Source: Membranipora membranacea (taxonomy: Eukaryota; Bryozoa; Gymnolaemata; Cheilostomatida; Membraniporidae). From it: a stretch of DNA of 64,000 bases. Numbering within the stretch: position 1 is the first letter of the stretch; each line of letters opens with the position of its first letter. The notes under the pieces are model-generated. The model saw nothing but the letters and a program-made list of their open reading frames with translations, did not search any database and was not told where the DNA came from. The translations under genes and the position numbers were made by a program. Of the stretch, positions 1 through 12,400 are shown one piece after another. The DNA lies in NCBI GenBank assembly GCA_914767715.1, contig OU612066.1, positions 35,748,283-35,812,282 on the forward strand, written 5' to 3'.

Positions 1-1
1 G

Positions 2-3000
2 GCAGGCCTTCTGGTAGCTGTTGAGGATATGGAAGCTAATGATAATTACATCGGCTTTGGGGATGATTCATACTCTAAAATGTTTGCCATGCAAATGAAA
101 CACTACGCTCACCTACAGGTAAGTTTCATAGTTCATATTTATAGTTTATAGTTATAGTTTATAGTGCACAAACTTTCTTCTTGTTTGATTGGTGAATGAT
201 GTCTGTATGAGAGTTATGCGTGAGGTTTACCAGAAGAGAACTCTTAGTAACATGTCATACTCGTAGTTGTTAGGACCTGCGTACCCTATCATTGTTAGAT
301 AATAGTGTGTTTTTTTACTTGGTCATAATATATTATTACGAAATTGTATAATATGATCTATGAAATATCACACCGTACCTGACACGGATGTCAGCAGCTG
401 TCCTATGTTTATGCAAGAGATGACAAGTTGAGTTTGATTCTTTTCCAATAGCTCGGACAATACAACCAAACTGCAGTAATATACAAGGCATATCAAGATG
501 ACACAAATCTTGGAGCCTTCATATATGCTGCTCAAGTTTACACTCTACTGACAGATCAGGTAAGAATTTCTCAGGAAGAGAATAAGTGTGCCCACCATTG
601 AAGCGGTGGCATTTTATTATCCCGAGCAGGTTTTAGCACTGCACTACTATTGTATAATGTCTGAGCTGGATGATAATTATTCAAATCGTTAATGCATGAT
701 CGTACGAGCCATACTTGGCCTATGCAGCTATTTCCTCCAGTATAGCAGATTGATGCAACAAATCTAACTCACCGAAACAAGCGTGTTTTCTTTTACTGTG
801 CTGTTTTATATCAGGTAGTCTATTGATTGATTCTTCATACATGAAGCAGTATCTACACACACCGTTCTGTATCTTACTGTTGTAGAGATCTCCAGTGGTG
901 GCTGATCCTGGTATTATAAGTGAAGCTGACGTCACATGTGCTGACTCCGCTAAAGCCGCTGCCTGGGTGATGAACGGAGCCAAACTTTTCTCTGACTCTG
1001 CAGTCGACAGCAGTATCAAACAGGACAAGGTATGTCTGTCTAAAATAGGATTATTACTCAACAATTAATCAAAGGAGCTATAGAGAGTTTACAAACTGAT
1101 GTATCAGAAAGTGGATATGCAAGGCATTATTATATGGAAAGATGTTATTTCTCGGCTGCTTTCCAATCAGGACAGTAGTAAATATTATTATCATTTTGTA
1201 GAGAAACTCAGTGATTAATAATCTACCAACAGATGCCAGTGTAAGAGACATCTGGAGAAGTGTGCTGCAGGCTTTCTATAAGTGAGTGTTGTTGACTGTC
1301 CCACTACCATCCATGTACCCAATGTAAAAGGCTCAGGATCTATAGTGGCATTTTTTTACATTTTTTTGTCCACCAGTTTTGTCGTCATGTGAGTGGCAAT
1401 ATCTCAATACAATCAATATACAAATACCGTGCGTCCCCTCATAATGTTGTGTACATTGCAGCATTGGCGATGGATCCACAGATGTCTCCAAAGCTGAGGA
1501 TGTTAAGAACTACAATGCTGCTCGACGAGCCAAACTTTCCCCTCCTGTAGACCTTGTTGGATCAGGATTGGAGCTTGTTAACCCTGATGAGCTGCTAGCC
1601 TGGGCTGTCTTCACTGCCAAAAAGAGAGAAGACTATCAGAATATGCTCGATATTCTTGGCGCTGCCCCTACAAGATCTGGTATGAAAAAATATATGTTTG
1701 CTTTTCACATGATAGGGATATAAAGATTTGGTGTATCAGGTGTTGTTATTCACATAGTTTGTGAAATCAATCACAAATACTAAGCCTTAGATAGTCTCAT
1801 CATTATTACCAATCAACTTCAGCATCTCACATTGTCGACACCACACGAAACCAAAAACACAACTCAAACTACTTAATGCAATTAAGGGTCACAGGCTCTT
1901 TTTCATTCTATTACAGTGAGTTTGTGGTTGAGGTTTCAGATATTAAAAGACTGGAGAAGTGTCAATGATGATAAAAGGAAGGACTCGATCGATGCCGCTA
2001 ACGCCCTCCTCACTCACTGGTCGGAAAGTGATAAGACATTCCCTGCATACACTGTAAGTACTCCTATCCTAGGAAGCAAACCAATTTGTCGGACTGTATA
2101 TTGCATGCTGCAGGATGAGGCTATGATTAATTTGTTAAAGCTAAGTAACGCATGCATAGCCACCATTGCAGTGACTGATGTTTCATTGTACCTCACCGAT
2201 ACACAAGTATACTGCCTGCCAATCTCACAATATTTGTTTATAATACAGAGCTTACAGATATATTTGAATGTTGCTAACAACATCACAACTACCACAGTCT
2301 CCACTGAGGGGACAACTCTCAGTAGTACTGCACAAACTAACATGACAACCTCACTAACGGTTAACAATACAACTACTAGTCATGTTAGCTTAACTGCTAT
2401 GAGTACTACCACAACGCCTACCACTAATGTAAATATATCACCTCAAATTCAGCAATGGTAAACCCCATGTGGCAATGAATCCCTCAGCTGTCTCAAAATC
2501 ATGGCTTACTGTAGCATTGGTGGTTGGTGGATCAACCTTCGCTAAACACGAATCTTTCTTGTGCTGCTATTGAATATGCTCATTGGAAAAAAAGGATTTC
2601 AAATTGCGTTGCGTTTCACCTCGCCTGTCAGGTAGCTCAATTTCATTGTTGATGGAGGGGATTGTTATGATTGGTTAGAATTAACCTTACTGCTTCCTAA
2701 CTTGCTCCACAGTTCTCATTCTGCTGCTTGATGGGTGTTGGTGCGGTGACAGCCCTGTTGGTGATGTAATACAGTGACTGGTTGCTATGGACCATCTAAT
2801 AATAACATATTGTTTTCCTCAGCTTGGCTTTAGGGAGCATAACAAATTCCGATGTCGTACACAGGCAGTAAACCAAAATATGATATGGAAATTAGCAAGT
2901 CCATAAACATCTCCTGTCAATCGATTTTGATCAACTATGGGAACGGACGGTAAATTTTTTAACAACCTCGGGCGAAGGCTACTCCTGCTGCTGAATCTGC

Positions 3001-5544
3001 GATAGGCTCAAAATCCCGTCATTTATATTTTAAGCTAATTAAATGTACCTGCGACGACCTAACAGTCTTCCCCTTGCCGTCATGAAATCTCATATATATT
3101 GCATACAGAGCAGCAGGAATAGCTTGATTAAACCTCCACGCCTCGCACCTGACATTCAATTTATAATTGATTTATTTGCAGAGTACGAACACATACAAGA
3201 ATTATCCTGATCCCCCAGGTCCAAAGACAGTCAACTTTAAGAGTATTGATTCCCTCACTGAGTTACCCATGTGGGCAATCATCTTCATCATTGCTGTGGG
3301 AGCTCTCATCATGATCGCTTTGGTCGCAACAGCGATAGTGGTAAGACTTATGTATGATATACAACATTGGGAGTGGATATAGCAGTTGCCTGACCATGTT
3401 GAATAATTGGACAACTCTTATGTCTCCTTGCCCACTGTTTAGGCATATAAGATTTATGAAGTAAATTTTATTGTGTCTCCACTAAAGAGCGGTATTCTGG
3501 TTCTACTTCAGTCAGTATAGAGTAAATATATGGCTAAGCGAACTATGGATAAATCTACAGCAAATGATGGGCTCGGCTTTGCCTTATTGTACAAACTTTG
3601 ATCAAATCGCTTGATATTTTAGGGTCTTCATACTGTAAGTGATATGTTATTAATGCTAAGAAGTTCCACTTACATTCTGCCTGCAATCTTAGTACTGTAA
3701 TATCAAGTCTCACAATGTCCATATCTGTAGCTCAAAGTGAAAACATCCCAAAGAGATGATCACTCTTCTTATCTTCTGTCGCTAATTCGCTAATAAGTTT
3801 TCTCTTTGCGATGACTTAATAGTGTGGGATGGCTGAATAGTGTGGGTGTCTAAAAGTAGTTTATTTACCAACATGAGCATTACGCAGTTCTAAGTCACGC
3901 AGAGCATGATCAAGATAACATACTTAGTAGTTGTTTCATATATAATTGTTAGAGAGCTCAATTTGTTTTTTGTTCAGTGGGCACAGCGCTACAGTGCAAG
4001 CAAGAAAGAAAAGACTAAGAAGAAGCTATACAGTGGCAGCATACACTCTACAAGCACTGCAGGCTTTAACAGCAGAGGCGAGAATGTACTGCCGGGACAG
4101 GGTGAGGTCATGTACGGAGGAATGAGAAACGACGGTAAGTAACACATTGTGTCCCACAATGCAATTCTATTTGGAGATCATGAGTAGTATGTTGCCATAG
4201 TGTTGGTAGCGTAAATGGTTTACGCTGATGTTGTTGGAATCTCCAAAATAAGTCGCATTGATTACTACTGCTTCTGCATCCTAATACAGCGATGATGTAT
4301 TGTATGAAGAGAGCTGTCCCGCCCTGGCATTCACATTGCTCTGAACACTTACATATTTACATAGTCTCTAATTATACAGCATAAAATATGCTCAAACAAT
4401 GCATTCTAAGGTTAAGAGTTACTGCCTATGTTTTCGACCAAAAGTACACGTCAAAGGATGCCTTACAATCTGTTTTCGACACAGGATTAGGGCAGTTTCC
4501 CTTTTGAAAATATATGGTTGATTTCATGCATGCATATTTAACTACTGTAAGATGTTTGCATGTTTTGAGTGAATGAGTATGAGATATTTTTGACTTAACT
4601 TTTGATAGAATTTTGACCTGCCTGTAAGTAAATACAATGTGTTTGTCTTGCTCCCGCACTTTTTCTCTTTTATGTCAAGGACCTGGAGGAAATGTTCCTT
4701 TTATTCAAAGATCTGAGATGAATATAATTGCCACAGAAATTTATTGAATAACCTCTTTAATATGGAAGTTTTGTATCATGGTGGGCAGCTGGGCTTCCCA
4801 AAGCGACTAAGATTTAGGGCTTTCTCTAAAAACCTGCTGAAAATTGTTCCCCCATGTCTACAAGGTGGACAACTTCCACACAGTGTTGTATAAAAATTTT
4901 GTGTTGTTTCATAGTTGGTATGGTTGAATATTAATATTTGTGGAAACAATTACATTGCCCGTGTTATGACGTTTTTGATTTGTTGATTTACGATTCTACA
5001 GTGATTGAGTATTGATATATAAAAATATGGCATGTGACTTTTGGAAACATTCAATCTGTCTATGCTGCGTAACATAGAACGCTTAGCTTTTTCTACATTC
5101 TCATGCTTCACCAGGGAGAGTACAACTCTCTGACTAGACTGTGCATGAATTATTGGCTACTCTTTGATCTGTGATTTTGAATCATCTGAGTGTACCTCCA
5201 AAATATCTAAGAATCAATGTCCTTGCATAGAGTAGGTAGACGCTGTCTATGTGTGTAGTGATGGTAGTTTGTATCTATGTATCTCAACCGGCTTAAATAT
5301 TTTCGTTTACTGCACTAGAGTATAAAATTAATTCAACACAGTTCACATTTGCTAGAGAAATCATCAGATTAATGTTTTACTAGCCTGCCAGTTTAAATTT
5401 CAAAAGATGGTGGTGTAAACGCGATCCGCTAACTTCACAAACAGACCAGCTTAGACGCACAATCTGTATCATGCTGCCACTGACCATCTATTTCTTTATC
5501 TTTCAGGTTTCTCGGATGGACCTGAAATGGATTTCAAAAACTGA
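2..5544 (+). CDS. Type I membrane protein, 3' part (5' end outside window)
   Basis: Family not recognised. Exons by GT/AG and phase: 2-118, 452-559, 886-1029, 1202-1281, 1462-1679, 1917-2053, optional 2249-2428, 3182-3340, 3978-4134, 5507-5544 (TGA). All phases close, giving 445 residues with the optional exon, and the N-terminus is missing. The first six exons encode a mostly helical-looking extracellular region without obvious Cys motifs. The optional exon encodes a Thr/Ser-rich stretch with several N-x-S/T sites. Exon 8 carries one transmembrane helix (WAIIFIIAVGALIMIALV) and exon 9 opens a basic tail (SKKEKTKKK). The tail ends with an acidic DGPEMDFKN C-terminus. The order suggests an ectodomain, a stalk, one membrane pass and a cytosolic tail of about 65 residues. 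Function is unknown. The splice model is solid for the constitutive exons and tentative for 2249-2428. Confidence 0.75.
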
Positions 5545-6183
5545 AAACTGAACACTATGAGACATTCATTGTTAAGATTTGCCGTAGCTGCCATCAATGA
5601 TCCTCGGCTAATGTGACATCATAATCATCATCTGCTCAAGCTTTTCACAATACGCTGACTGTGATTTGATTGAACTTTGCATCACTATATTATTTCTAAG
5701 GAACTGTAGACTTAATCTCAATGCGTAACGCTAGATGCTCTTTTTTATAATGCACAGTTTTCTAATTGCAATGCAGGTTACAAGAACCCTCCTAGACTGA
5801 TTTGACTGCAGGTTTTTCACTCTCACCACACACCACCTCGAGCTATACCTAAAATCTAAAAGTTCTGGTGGTGGTTACCCCGGCTTACATTCTGATTAGG
5901 CTGCCGGTGATCAGACTTTGGATAAAGCGATTTTTCAGCTGGAGACATCTCTATGAAAAGTTGAATGTGACATACTAAGGTGCTTAGAAGTGGTGAAACT
6001 TTGTCAAACCAGAGTTTTCACATGGTATAAGCCAAACTCTGCCCATGGGTGGGTGTTGTATAAACCTCCCACTTTGACTGCCCTAAATCTATCTAAGCAC
6101 CGACGGGGAGCTAAGATCATTGTTTATATATCTGTGTACATGAGGTGAAGTTTTTCTTTTGGTTTATCGCATAAATATTTCAT

Positions 6184-6189
6184 AATAAA
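6184..6189 (+). terminator. Candidate polyadenylation signal of the membrane-protein gene
   Basis: AATAAA about 640 bases after the stop at 5544 and before any further recognisable exon. This is inferred from motif and position only. Confidence 0.35.
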
Positions 6190-6481
6190 AAAGATTCTAT
6201 TTTTTCTATGCCTCCATTTGGATCAAACTAGCATTGCTATAAAACATTCCATTTCAAGTAAAATTATTATCGGATGATTTTTTTTGCCTATTTATATCGA
6301 TATCTTGTTTCTGTTTGTATTCTTAGGGAGTACTTGAATCATGGTTTTCTACACATTATTGTATTGTAATAATAATTATTATTATTTACTATTCAAAATT
6401 GTTTGATGGGCGAAAATACTGATAGGTATTTTTTTAGTTAGATAATCAGCGCCCACCATAGCCACTCAAGACATCGAGAAT

Positions 6482-6600
6482 GAACTGGGGCTGGAACATC
6501 CCCCAGTGGGACTTACACCCACAACTCCTGCAGAACCAATCGGCTGGCCGTGAATAGCAAGCGCTCTAACCAAATGGGCCATCTGGTCATCTAGCCATCC
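6482..6600 (-). repeat. tRNA-derived SINE copy
   Basis: Read on the minus strand this has an A-box-like segment (GGCCCATTTGGTTAGAGCGC) and, downstream, a B-box-like run with AGTCCCACTGGGGGA. It shares GCTTGCTATTC, GCAGGAGTTGTG and AGTCCCACTGGGGGA with the copy at 34858-34998, which marks a dispersed family. It lies 0.9 kb after the membrane-protein stop codon. Confidence 0.6.
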
Positions 6601-7274
6601 CCACTAGTTGATGCATAGCGATCACAGCCTCTCACTTGGTAAGACCTGTATCTGAGCTCGACTATGTATGCCATAGACCTCCTTAGAATTATTAGCTTCA
6701 TAATAACAGTTACTGTGATATCTGGACTAGATGTGGAATGAGTAACATGTCCGCTGGAATCCCAAAAAAAAACATGATAAAATAATAAAACGAGAAAAAA
6801 GTATAATAATGCACCATTCACTTGGTACATATTGAATAAAATGAAAATGAAAACCTGTCTCGGCTCCCAGACGCCATCACATACAGATATGTAATAAAAA
6901 TGTAAATGGTATGATATGGTATGGTATGTCCCCATAGAGTTATTATATACATATATACATATATATTATTATTGTCACTTATCAATAGTTTAAAAGCTTT
7001 GAAGGTTGATTGAAGTTAATGTGTAGGCAATATGCATAATATGTTCAATGTTGGTGGTAATTCAAATCAAAAAATATGATGAGTTAACTGCCCAATAAAC
7101 ATCGCAGCACAACTCCAACACAATGAGAAAAGTTCAGCCTATCTTGATGATTTTATGATCATGAATTTGAAGTCAAAACACCCATTTTTAGTTTTTATTG
7201 GATGTGGTTATATCAAACATCAGGTGATTGTCATTACACCATACACCATAATGTCTCTGCTCTTTATGCTGCAG

Positions 7275-7427
7275 GGGGCTACATTATAGTAGTGATGCAT
7301 CATTTCCTCCTCACCAGTCACCCGGAGCTAAAAAATAGATGATGAATAGGTGATAGAAGACTGTACATATGACAATTATTACTCAGGCCCACCAAGTCAA
7401 CTTTTTGTTTTCAGAAAACTTCGATAA
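7275..7427 (+). pseudogene. Relic of METTL27-like terminal exon
   Basis: After a CTGCAG acceptor the translation starts GGYIIVVMHHFLLTSHPEL, matching the terminal exon of the intact gene at 13811 (GGYIIVVMRHSLLTSDPEI). It then hits stop codons and has lost the segment corresponding to the middle of the exon. The 3' end (TTTTTGTTTTCAGAAAAC) still matches. This is the oldest-looking of the three dead copies. No upstream exons of the gene are seen beside it. Confidence 0.75.
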
Positions 7428-8000
7428 ACATCCAAACTGTAATACTAATATAATAACGAACTTGATCCCGTTTATATGTCTTCCTTTTTTTTAGTCATAC
7501 AAACTGATTTTTGACCAACTGTTACGTATCTAGTTTTCATATACTTATGTATCTGATGCTGATGACATGCGCAGTTTCTAGTCTTGTCACTCGTGGGTTA
7601 GCCGCTCCAGGTGGGGACAGGAAACACGACAAGTCGATTAGTGTTTTGACCTGACCACTGTTAACCCTGGTAATTGTTCTATAGAACAGAAAGGCGAAAG
7701 TTAAGACAACATAGTTTAAGTGCTCAAATCATGCTTGGGTTACTGTTACTATGAGTATGACATGATATTTAAATTGAGGATCTTTTTGACGTCTAATTTT
7801 AAGTATTTTTACTGTTTTATTGACCTATGTTAATGTATAAGCTCTTATACATTCAGATGTCCTCGTGTTTTATATTGTGTGTAAGTCATTTTACAGGGGG
7901 GGGGGGGCGGTGAGCCAAACTAGCAAATGGAATTTTCATCAAGCTCACGACCAGTCAGTAATTGTATTATAGAATAATTTATTTCATAGAATGTTTCACC

Positions 8001-9029
8001 CGTAGACTTGTTAATAAACCTAGACAGGACACTGCATATAGCTGAAGTGAGGCACTTAATTATGGTGACGCGACGTCACTGTAGGGTGTAGAACCAGTGA
8101 TTTTGCTATTGAAAACAGTGCATAGACTGAAAGCTATAAATTTTTTTGCAGTTTCAGTCCTTGAAAATTGTAATAGATTCAGCAGCTTCTGGCGATCATT
8201 TTGATAGTCTATCTAGCTTTGTAGCTCAAAAATTATCCAAAAGGCAAGCTATTGAAAACAGTGCATAGACTGAAAGCTATAAATCTTTTTGCAGCAAAAA
8301 CAGTGGGTGCTTCACGAGTTTGATGTGACTCATTATTACAATATACTTGCTCATTGGAGACACTGATATCAAATTTTCTATTTTTTTGATCATCTTAGAT
8401 CTCATGCATTGCAGTGTTGGATTTTGTCGAAGATATGTTCATCTTATATCTCAAACAATTTTGATGGCATTTTGAGTTTGAAGATTGCAATAGATTCAGC
8501 AGCTTCTTGTGATCGTTTTGATAGTCTATTTAGCTTTGTAGCTCAAATATTATCAAAAAAGCAAGCTTCTGAAAACGGAAGATCCGCTCTGGCCTGGCTT
8601 ATCCATCGTGATCGAATAGTGCTTAGCTTGATGAGTGTTACAACTGCTGTGTACTCAGAAATCTAGAAATCAGTTGCTATATTGATGACTCAGCAGGGCA
8701 CAATAAACTGTATTTCTTAATTTATTCTGCTTGGAGATTGTAATATTAATTGAAATTCCTCATCAACCGAAAAAAAACACATTTAGAGTAGTTTAAGTGC
8801 TCAAACGGTGCAAGATGCTGGTAGAGGCATTTCATTATCAACCACTTTCTCCCCTGTGGTTGTGGAAAGTGGTTGATAATGAAATGCCTCTACCACCATC
8901 TTGCACCGTTTGAGCACTTAAACTACATTTAGAGCAGAGTCTTTATGTCTGCAGGGCTATTACAGCCTCACTGCCTCAATGCGAATGCTTCATACAGTGT
9001 CCTGTCTAGGTTTATTATTAAGTCTATGG
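8001..9029. repeat. 1-kb segment with inverted ends and internal duplications
   Basis: 38-bp arms at 8001-8037 and 8992-9029 are inverted copies (core AATAAACCTAGACAGGACAC). Inside, 8107-8160 is repeated at 8250-8300 (GCATAGACTGAAAGCTATAA) and 8160-8255 is repeated, diverged, at 8470-8575 (ATAGATTCAGCAGCTTCT). An open frame at 8409-8666 crosses one repeat unit but resembles nothing known. This may be an old non-autonomous element with tandem internal repeats. Confidence 0.5.
8789..8925. mobile_element. 137-bp hairpin MITE, Mutator-like
   Basis: Almost entirely two inverted arms of about 60 bp with one or two mismatches and a short loop. The ends are TAGTTTAAGTGCTCAAACGG and its complement. 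It is flanked by an exact 9-bp direct repeat CATTTAGAG (8780-8788 and 8926-8934). A 9-bp target duplication is typical of the Mutator superfamily. A related end (AGTTTAAGTGCTCAAA) occurs alone near 7711. It lies inside the 8.0-9.0 kb repeat segment. Confidence 0.8.
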
Positions 9030-9466
9030 TTTCACCTTGACTCCAAATAATGTATTATAATGTATTACATTACAATATGTTACATAACAAACAAATAATG
9101 TATTACATTATGTAACACTGCACCAATTACTCAATTGTACTCTCTGGATAAGTCCAATAATCCCCTTTCCTTTCACAGACAGTAGTTATTCTCACACTGA
9201 AAAGTTGTGGTAATTGTCTGGTAAACAACTTATTAGGGGGAGAAACTCCTAATGCTAGAGCATGATGTACGTGCTTGATCTAGTTCAGGCCCATTGAATT
9301 TGGTCCTTTTAAATTATGTAATACATATGTAATACAGTCTGCATACCCAACACCTCTTCAGTCCATATAAGATCAAGGAGTAAGAGATAGCCTCAGTGGG
9401 TTATCTTTTGTAAGTGTAACACTGAGCGAATTTTGACTGCGAATAAATCTGAAACTCGACTGGAAA

Positions 9467-12400
9467 ATGGCGACAAACCACAATATCATTGATCACGGAG
9501 AGAAGCTCTCAGATGAAGCGGACCAAGCTATGAGGAGCTATGCCTCCAAATCTGGCATGAAAGCAAAGGTATGATTCATAGCAATACAAGCTTATAAGTT
9601 TGCATATTAAACTACCCTGAAAATTTATTCAAAATGTAACAAGTTTTGCCTTTGTCACTTCATCAAGGTTGTGGGACAATCAATTGTCTTTCACTCATCT
9701 AGATTTGTAGAGAGAAAACTGTCACTTACGTAGTAAAAAAAAATAGATTAGTTGTTCTGCTTAATATTTTTATTACTTTTATTGCTTTTTTTATAACATA
9801 ATAATGAAATTGTGTAAGCTAAGAAGTAAGAAGTGAGTGACAGGCCAACGCTACAGTATATTACATCAAGAAGGTCCAACAAAAACAGTCCTAGTACCAG
9901 TCCAGCAATAAGGGAAAATCGCGGTATTTATCATCTGAGTAGCAGATTTTCAAAGTCTTATTTTCAATGGAACAGCACTACCTATATTTGGGGAAAATAT
10001 TGTTCAAATTTGGCTTTGATGGCTCGAAGACTGTAAGTCAGATAAAGTAAATGTGGGAAAAAATCTTCAAATATCTTTGCAACAAAAATTCACTCGTCAC
10101 AATCACTTTCTGGAACTTTCTGCATTAGTTTTTTGATCTGAGCTATTGAGGTCATACTACATCATGTTGTACCACCTGTACTCAGCTTTCTCACCCTCTT
10201 TTCTTATCATGTTTACTCAGTACGTTACATAATTGTCCAATAACTGTTACATAACCATTATATACATAGCCCTAGATGTTTTGCTCAGTTTATCATGCAT
10301 GAACCAAGTTTAGCAAGAAGAAGTGCAGCGAAGGGGGTGCAGGGTGCATGGGGATTAATCATGTGTAGTGACAGGCAAGACCATTGGCTGATCAGTCTAA
10401 TTAGAGGCGGAGAATGGCCTTGGTCTCCGCCTCTAACAGCCAGTCCACGTTGTTGTGTTCTAAAGTGGCAAGTGTGTTATATAAGAAATTGTGATTCGCA
10501 GACACCCATAAATACAGTTGTATAGATGGTATGATATAGCTATTGTTGTGTTGGCTCATCACACTTGGGATTATAGGATTTTATTACAACGTTCAATTTC
10601 AATCGTGACAACGGTATCTAGGATCTAGGCAACCTCTAAAACCATATATCATAACGTCAAAATTGACCAATAAGAGCTCGTATAATTTGAAGCGGATGAT
10701 TTGAAATCATCGGAACTGGGCGATTTTGTATGACATCAGTCGTATTTTCGCCACTTTCCGATGCCATTATTGGAATGAAAATTTATTGGGCATGTGTATC
10801 ACACAATTCCGCATCAGCACGTTTGATTCCCATTAAAAATAATTTACTGCTTTTCCTCTTACTTCCGAAAAAGCAGGAGGAATTTGAATGCTGCTAACCC
10901 CATTTGAATTTGATATGGCTGGGTGATCGCTTTACGTTGACTGGGCCTTTTATACCTGTCTTTGGACTTTAAAAGATAAATTGGTGCCATTGTTGCTCAT
11001 GTACAAATTCTTGTAATAACCCATGACCAGTTTCGTTTGTTAGGATCTCTCTAGGCACTTGAGATCAAGTTTGACCCAGTTTGCCTGCATTCAAGTTGCT
11101 CCCGCGCCAAACCTGGCTTACCAATGGAGGATGATCAACACCAAATACAGGCAAATTGGATCAAACTTGGTCTAGGTTCATGCTCCTGCTACGATTCAAA
11201 ATATCTAGATCTAGATTCTAGATTGTAGGGCATTGCATAGTCATCTGATGCATTTTCCTGGATTTAAATTAACATTTATATAACCAATAACAAAGGAGTT
11301 TAGGGAAGAGTGGGCAAAATATGATGCACACACCGCCCAGACTCGCCCTCCAACCAGTCAGAAGGGTGTCCGTTACACTAGCAGCAAATACCTCCCTCAC
11401 ATAAATAGTGATGCAGCCTTTGCAGTTTGATCCAGAATTGAAAAATACAGCCACTGATAGAATAATGCAGTAACAACGTCTCACTTATTATCCACATTTC
11501 TGAAAAAGCTATAAAAATCTATATTATACAAGCTGTCCCATCCCTTGACTAAGGCTTCGGATGTTAATTTGAAGCACTGAGTCTTTCGGTTGTAATGCTG
11601 TCGCAACCAATCTGCATTGGCTTATCATAGAAATCATCTTTTGAAGCTTGCAAATTTAAATATGAAAATGGAGGAATATTTGGTTGTGCTGTTCAATTTT
11701 CCCGTCATGTATGGTTTATTAGCATTGAGTTTCTGCATCTGATCTTGGTGAATGGCAGTACGAGCCAACTCAACGTTGCTTCTTATGAGTTTACTGTAGT
11801 CAGTCTATAACTGACATGCCTGGGGAGTAAGTGGAGCCTGAAGGACTAACCCACACATTCATAGCTAACCTTAGGCACACCCCCCCCCCCCCCATCAAGT
11901 TAGCAGTAAATAAGTTTTTCAGGCCAAACCTTAAACTTGCCTTGTTAATCCAGTTAGCTATTAGAAATATTAGGGCTATTCTCATCAATGGTATACTTTA
12001 ATATCACAGTGTGACTGGGTTGTTACAAACGGACGTCTAAATGAAGACTCAGATCTGGATAAGTTTGATGATAGGCGGGTTCAGTACTATTCAGAAAATG
12101 CAGAGCACTGGGACCATGATCAGGTCGTACATGAGAATACTGGTAACAGAGTGGGCGCACAACTCCTACACAAATATCTCAATGGTAATTACCTCTAGCA
12201 GGGATATCCCACCCTCCCTACCTCTAGTTTTACTTACCAACTAACTTGCTGTTTGGTCATGTGGATTGTGTCATTGCGAAACTGGTTGTGACATTTAGCT
12301 GCAACTATCACTCCAGTCAAGCGAGAAATAGATTTACTTAGTCTTATCACTATTGGAAGTTGCAGAGAGTTGGAACTTATTCTACAAAATGTCACTTGTG

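Larger units (their letters stand above)
5545..7274. other. 3' UTR and intergenic DNA
   Basis: No coding exon seen. It holds the probable 3' UTR, the SINE at 6482-6600, an AT microsatellite near 6950-6970 and a solo end motif ATAGAGTTATTATATAC (6934-6950). That motif is identical to the terminus of the long-TIR element at 14931. Confidence 0.5.

Noticed and set aside
2014-2367. Minus-strand 117-codon frame
   Set aside because: Antisense to exon 6 and the Thr-rich cassette of the membrane-protein gene; Val-rich because Thr codons read backwards.
8409-8666. 85-codon open frame as a gene
   Set aside because: It spans a unit of a local duplication, has no known family and no linked exons; left within the repeat annotation.
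10401-10436. Another palindromic insert with target duplication
   Set aside because: The palindrome is clear, but its flanks (CAGTCTAA and CAGCCAGT) are not an exact direct repeat, so it was not counted in the insert family.
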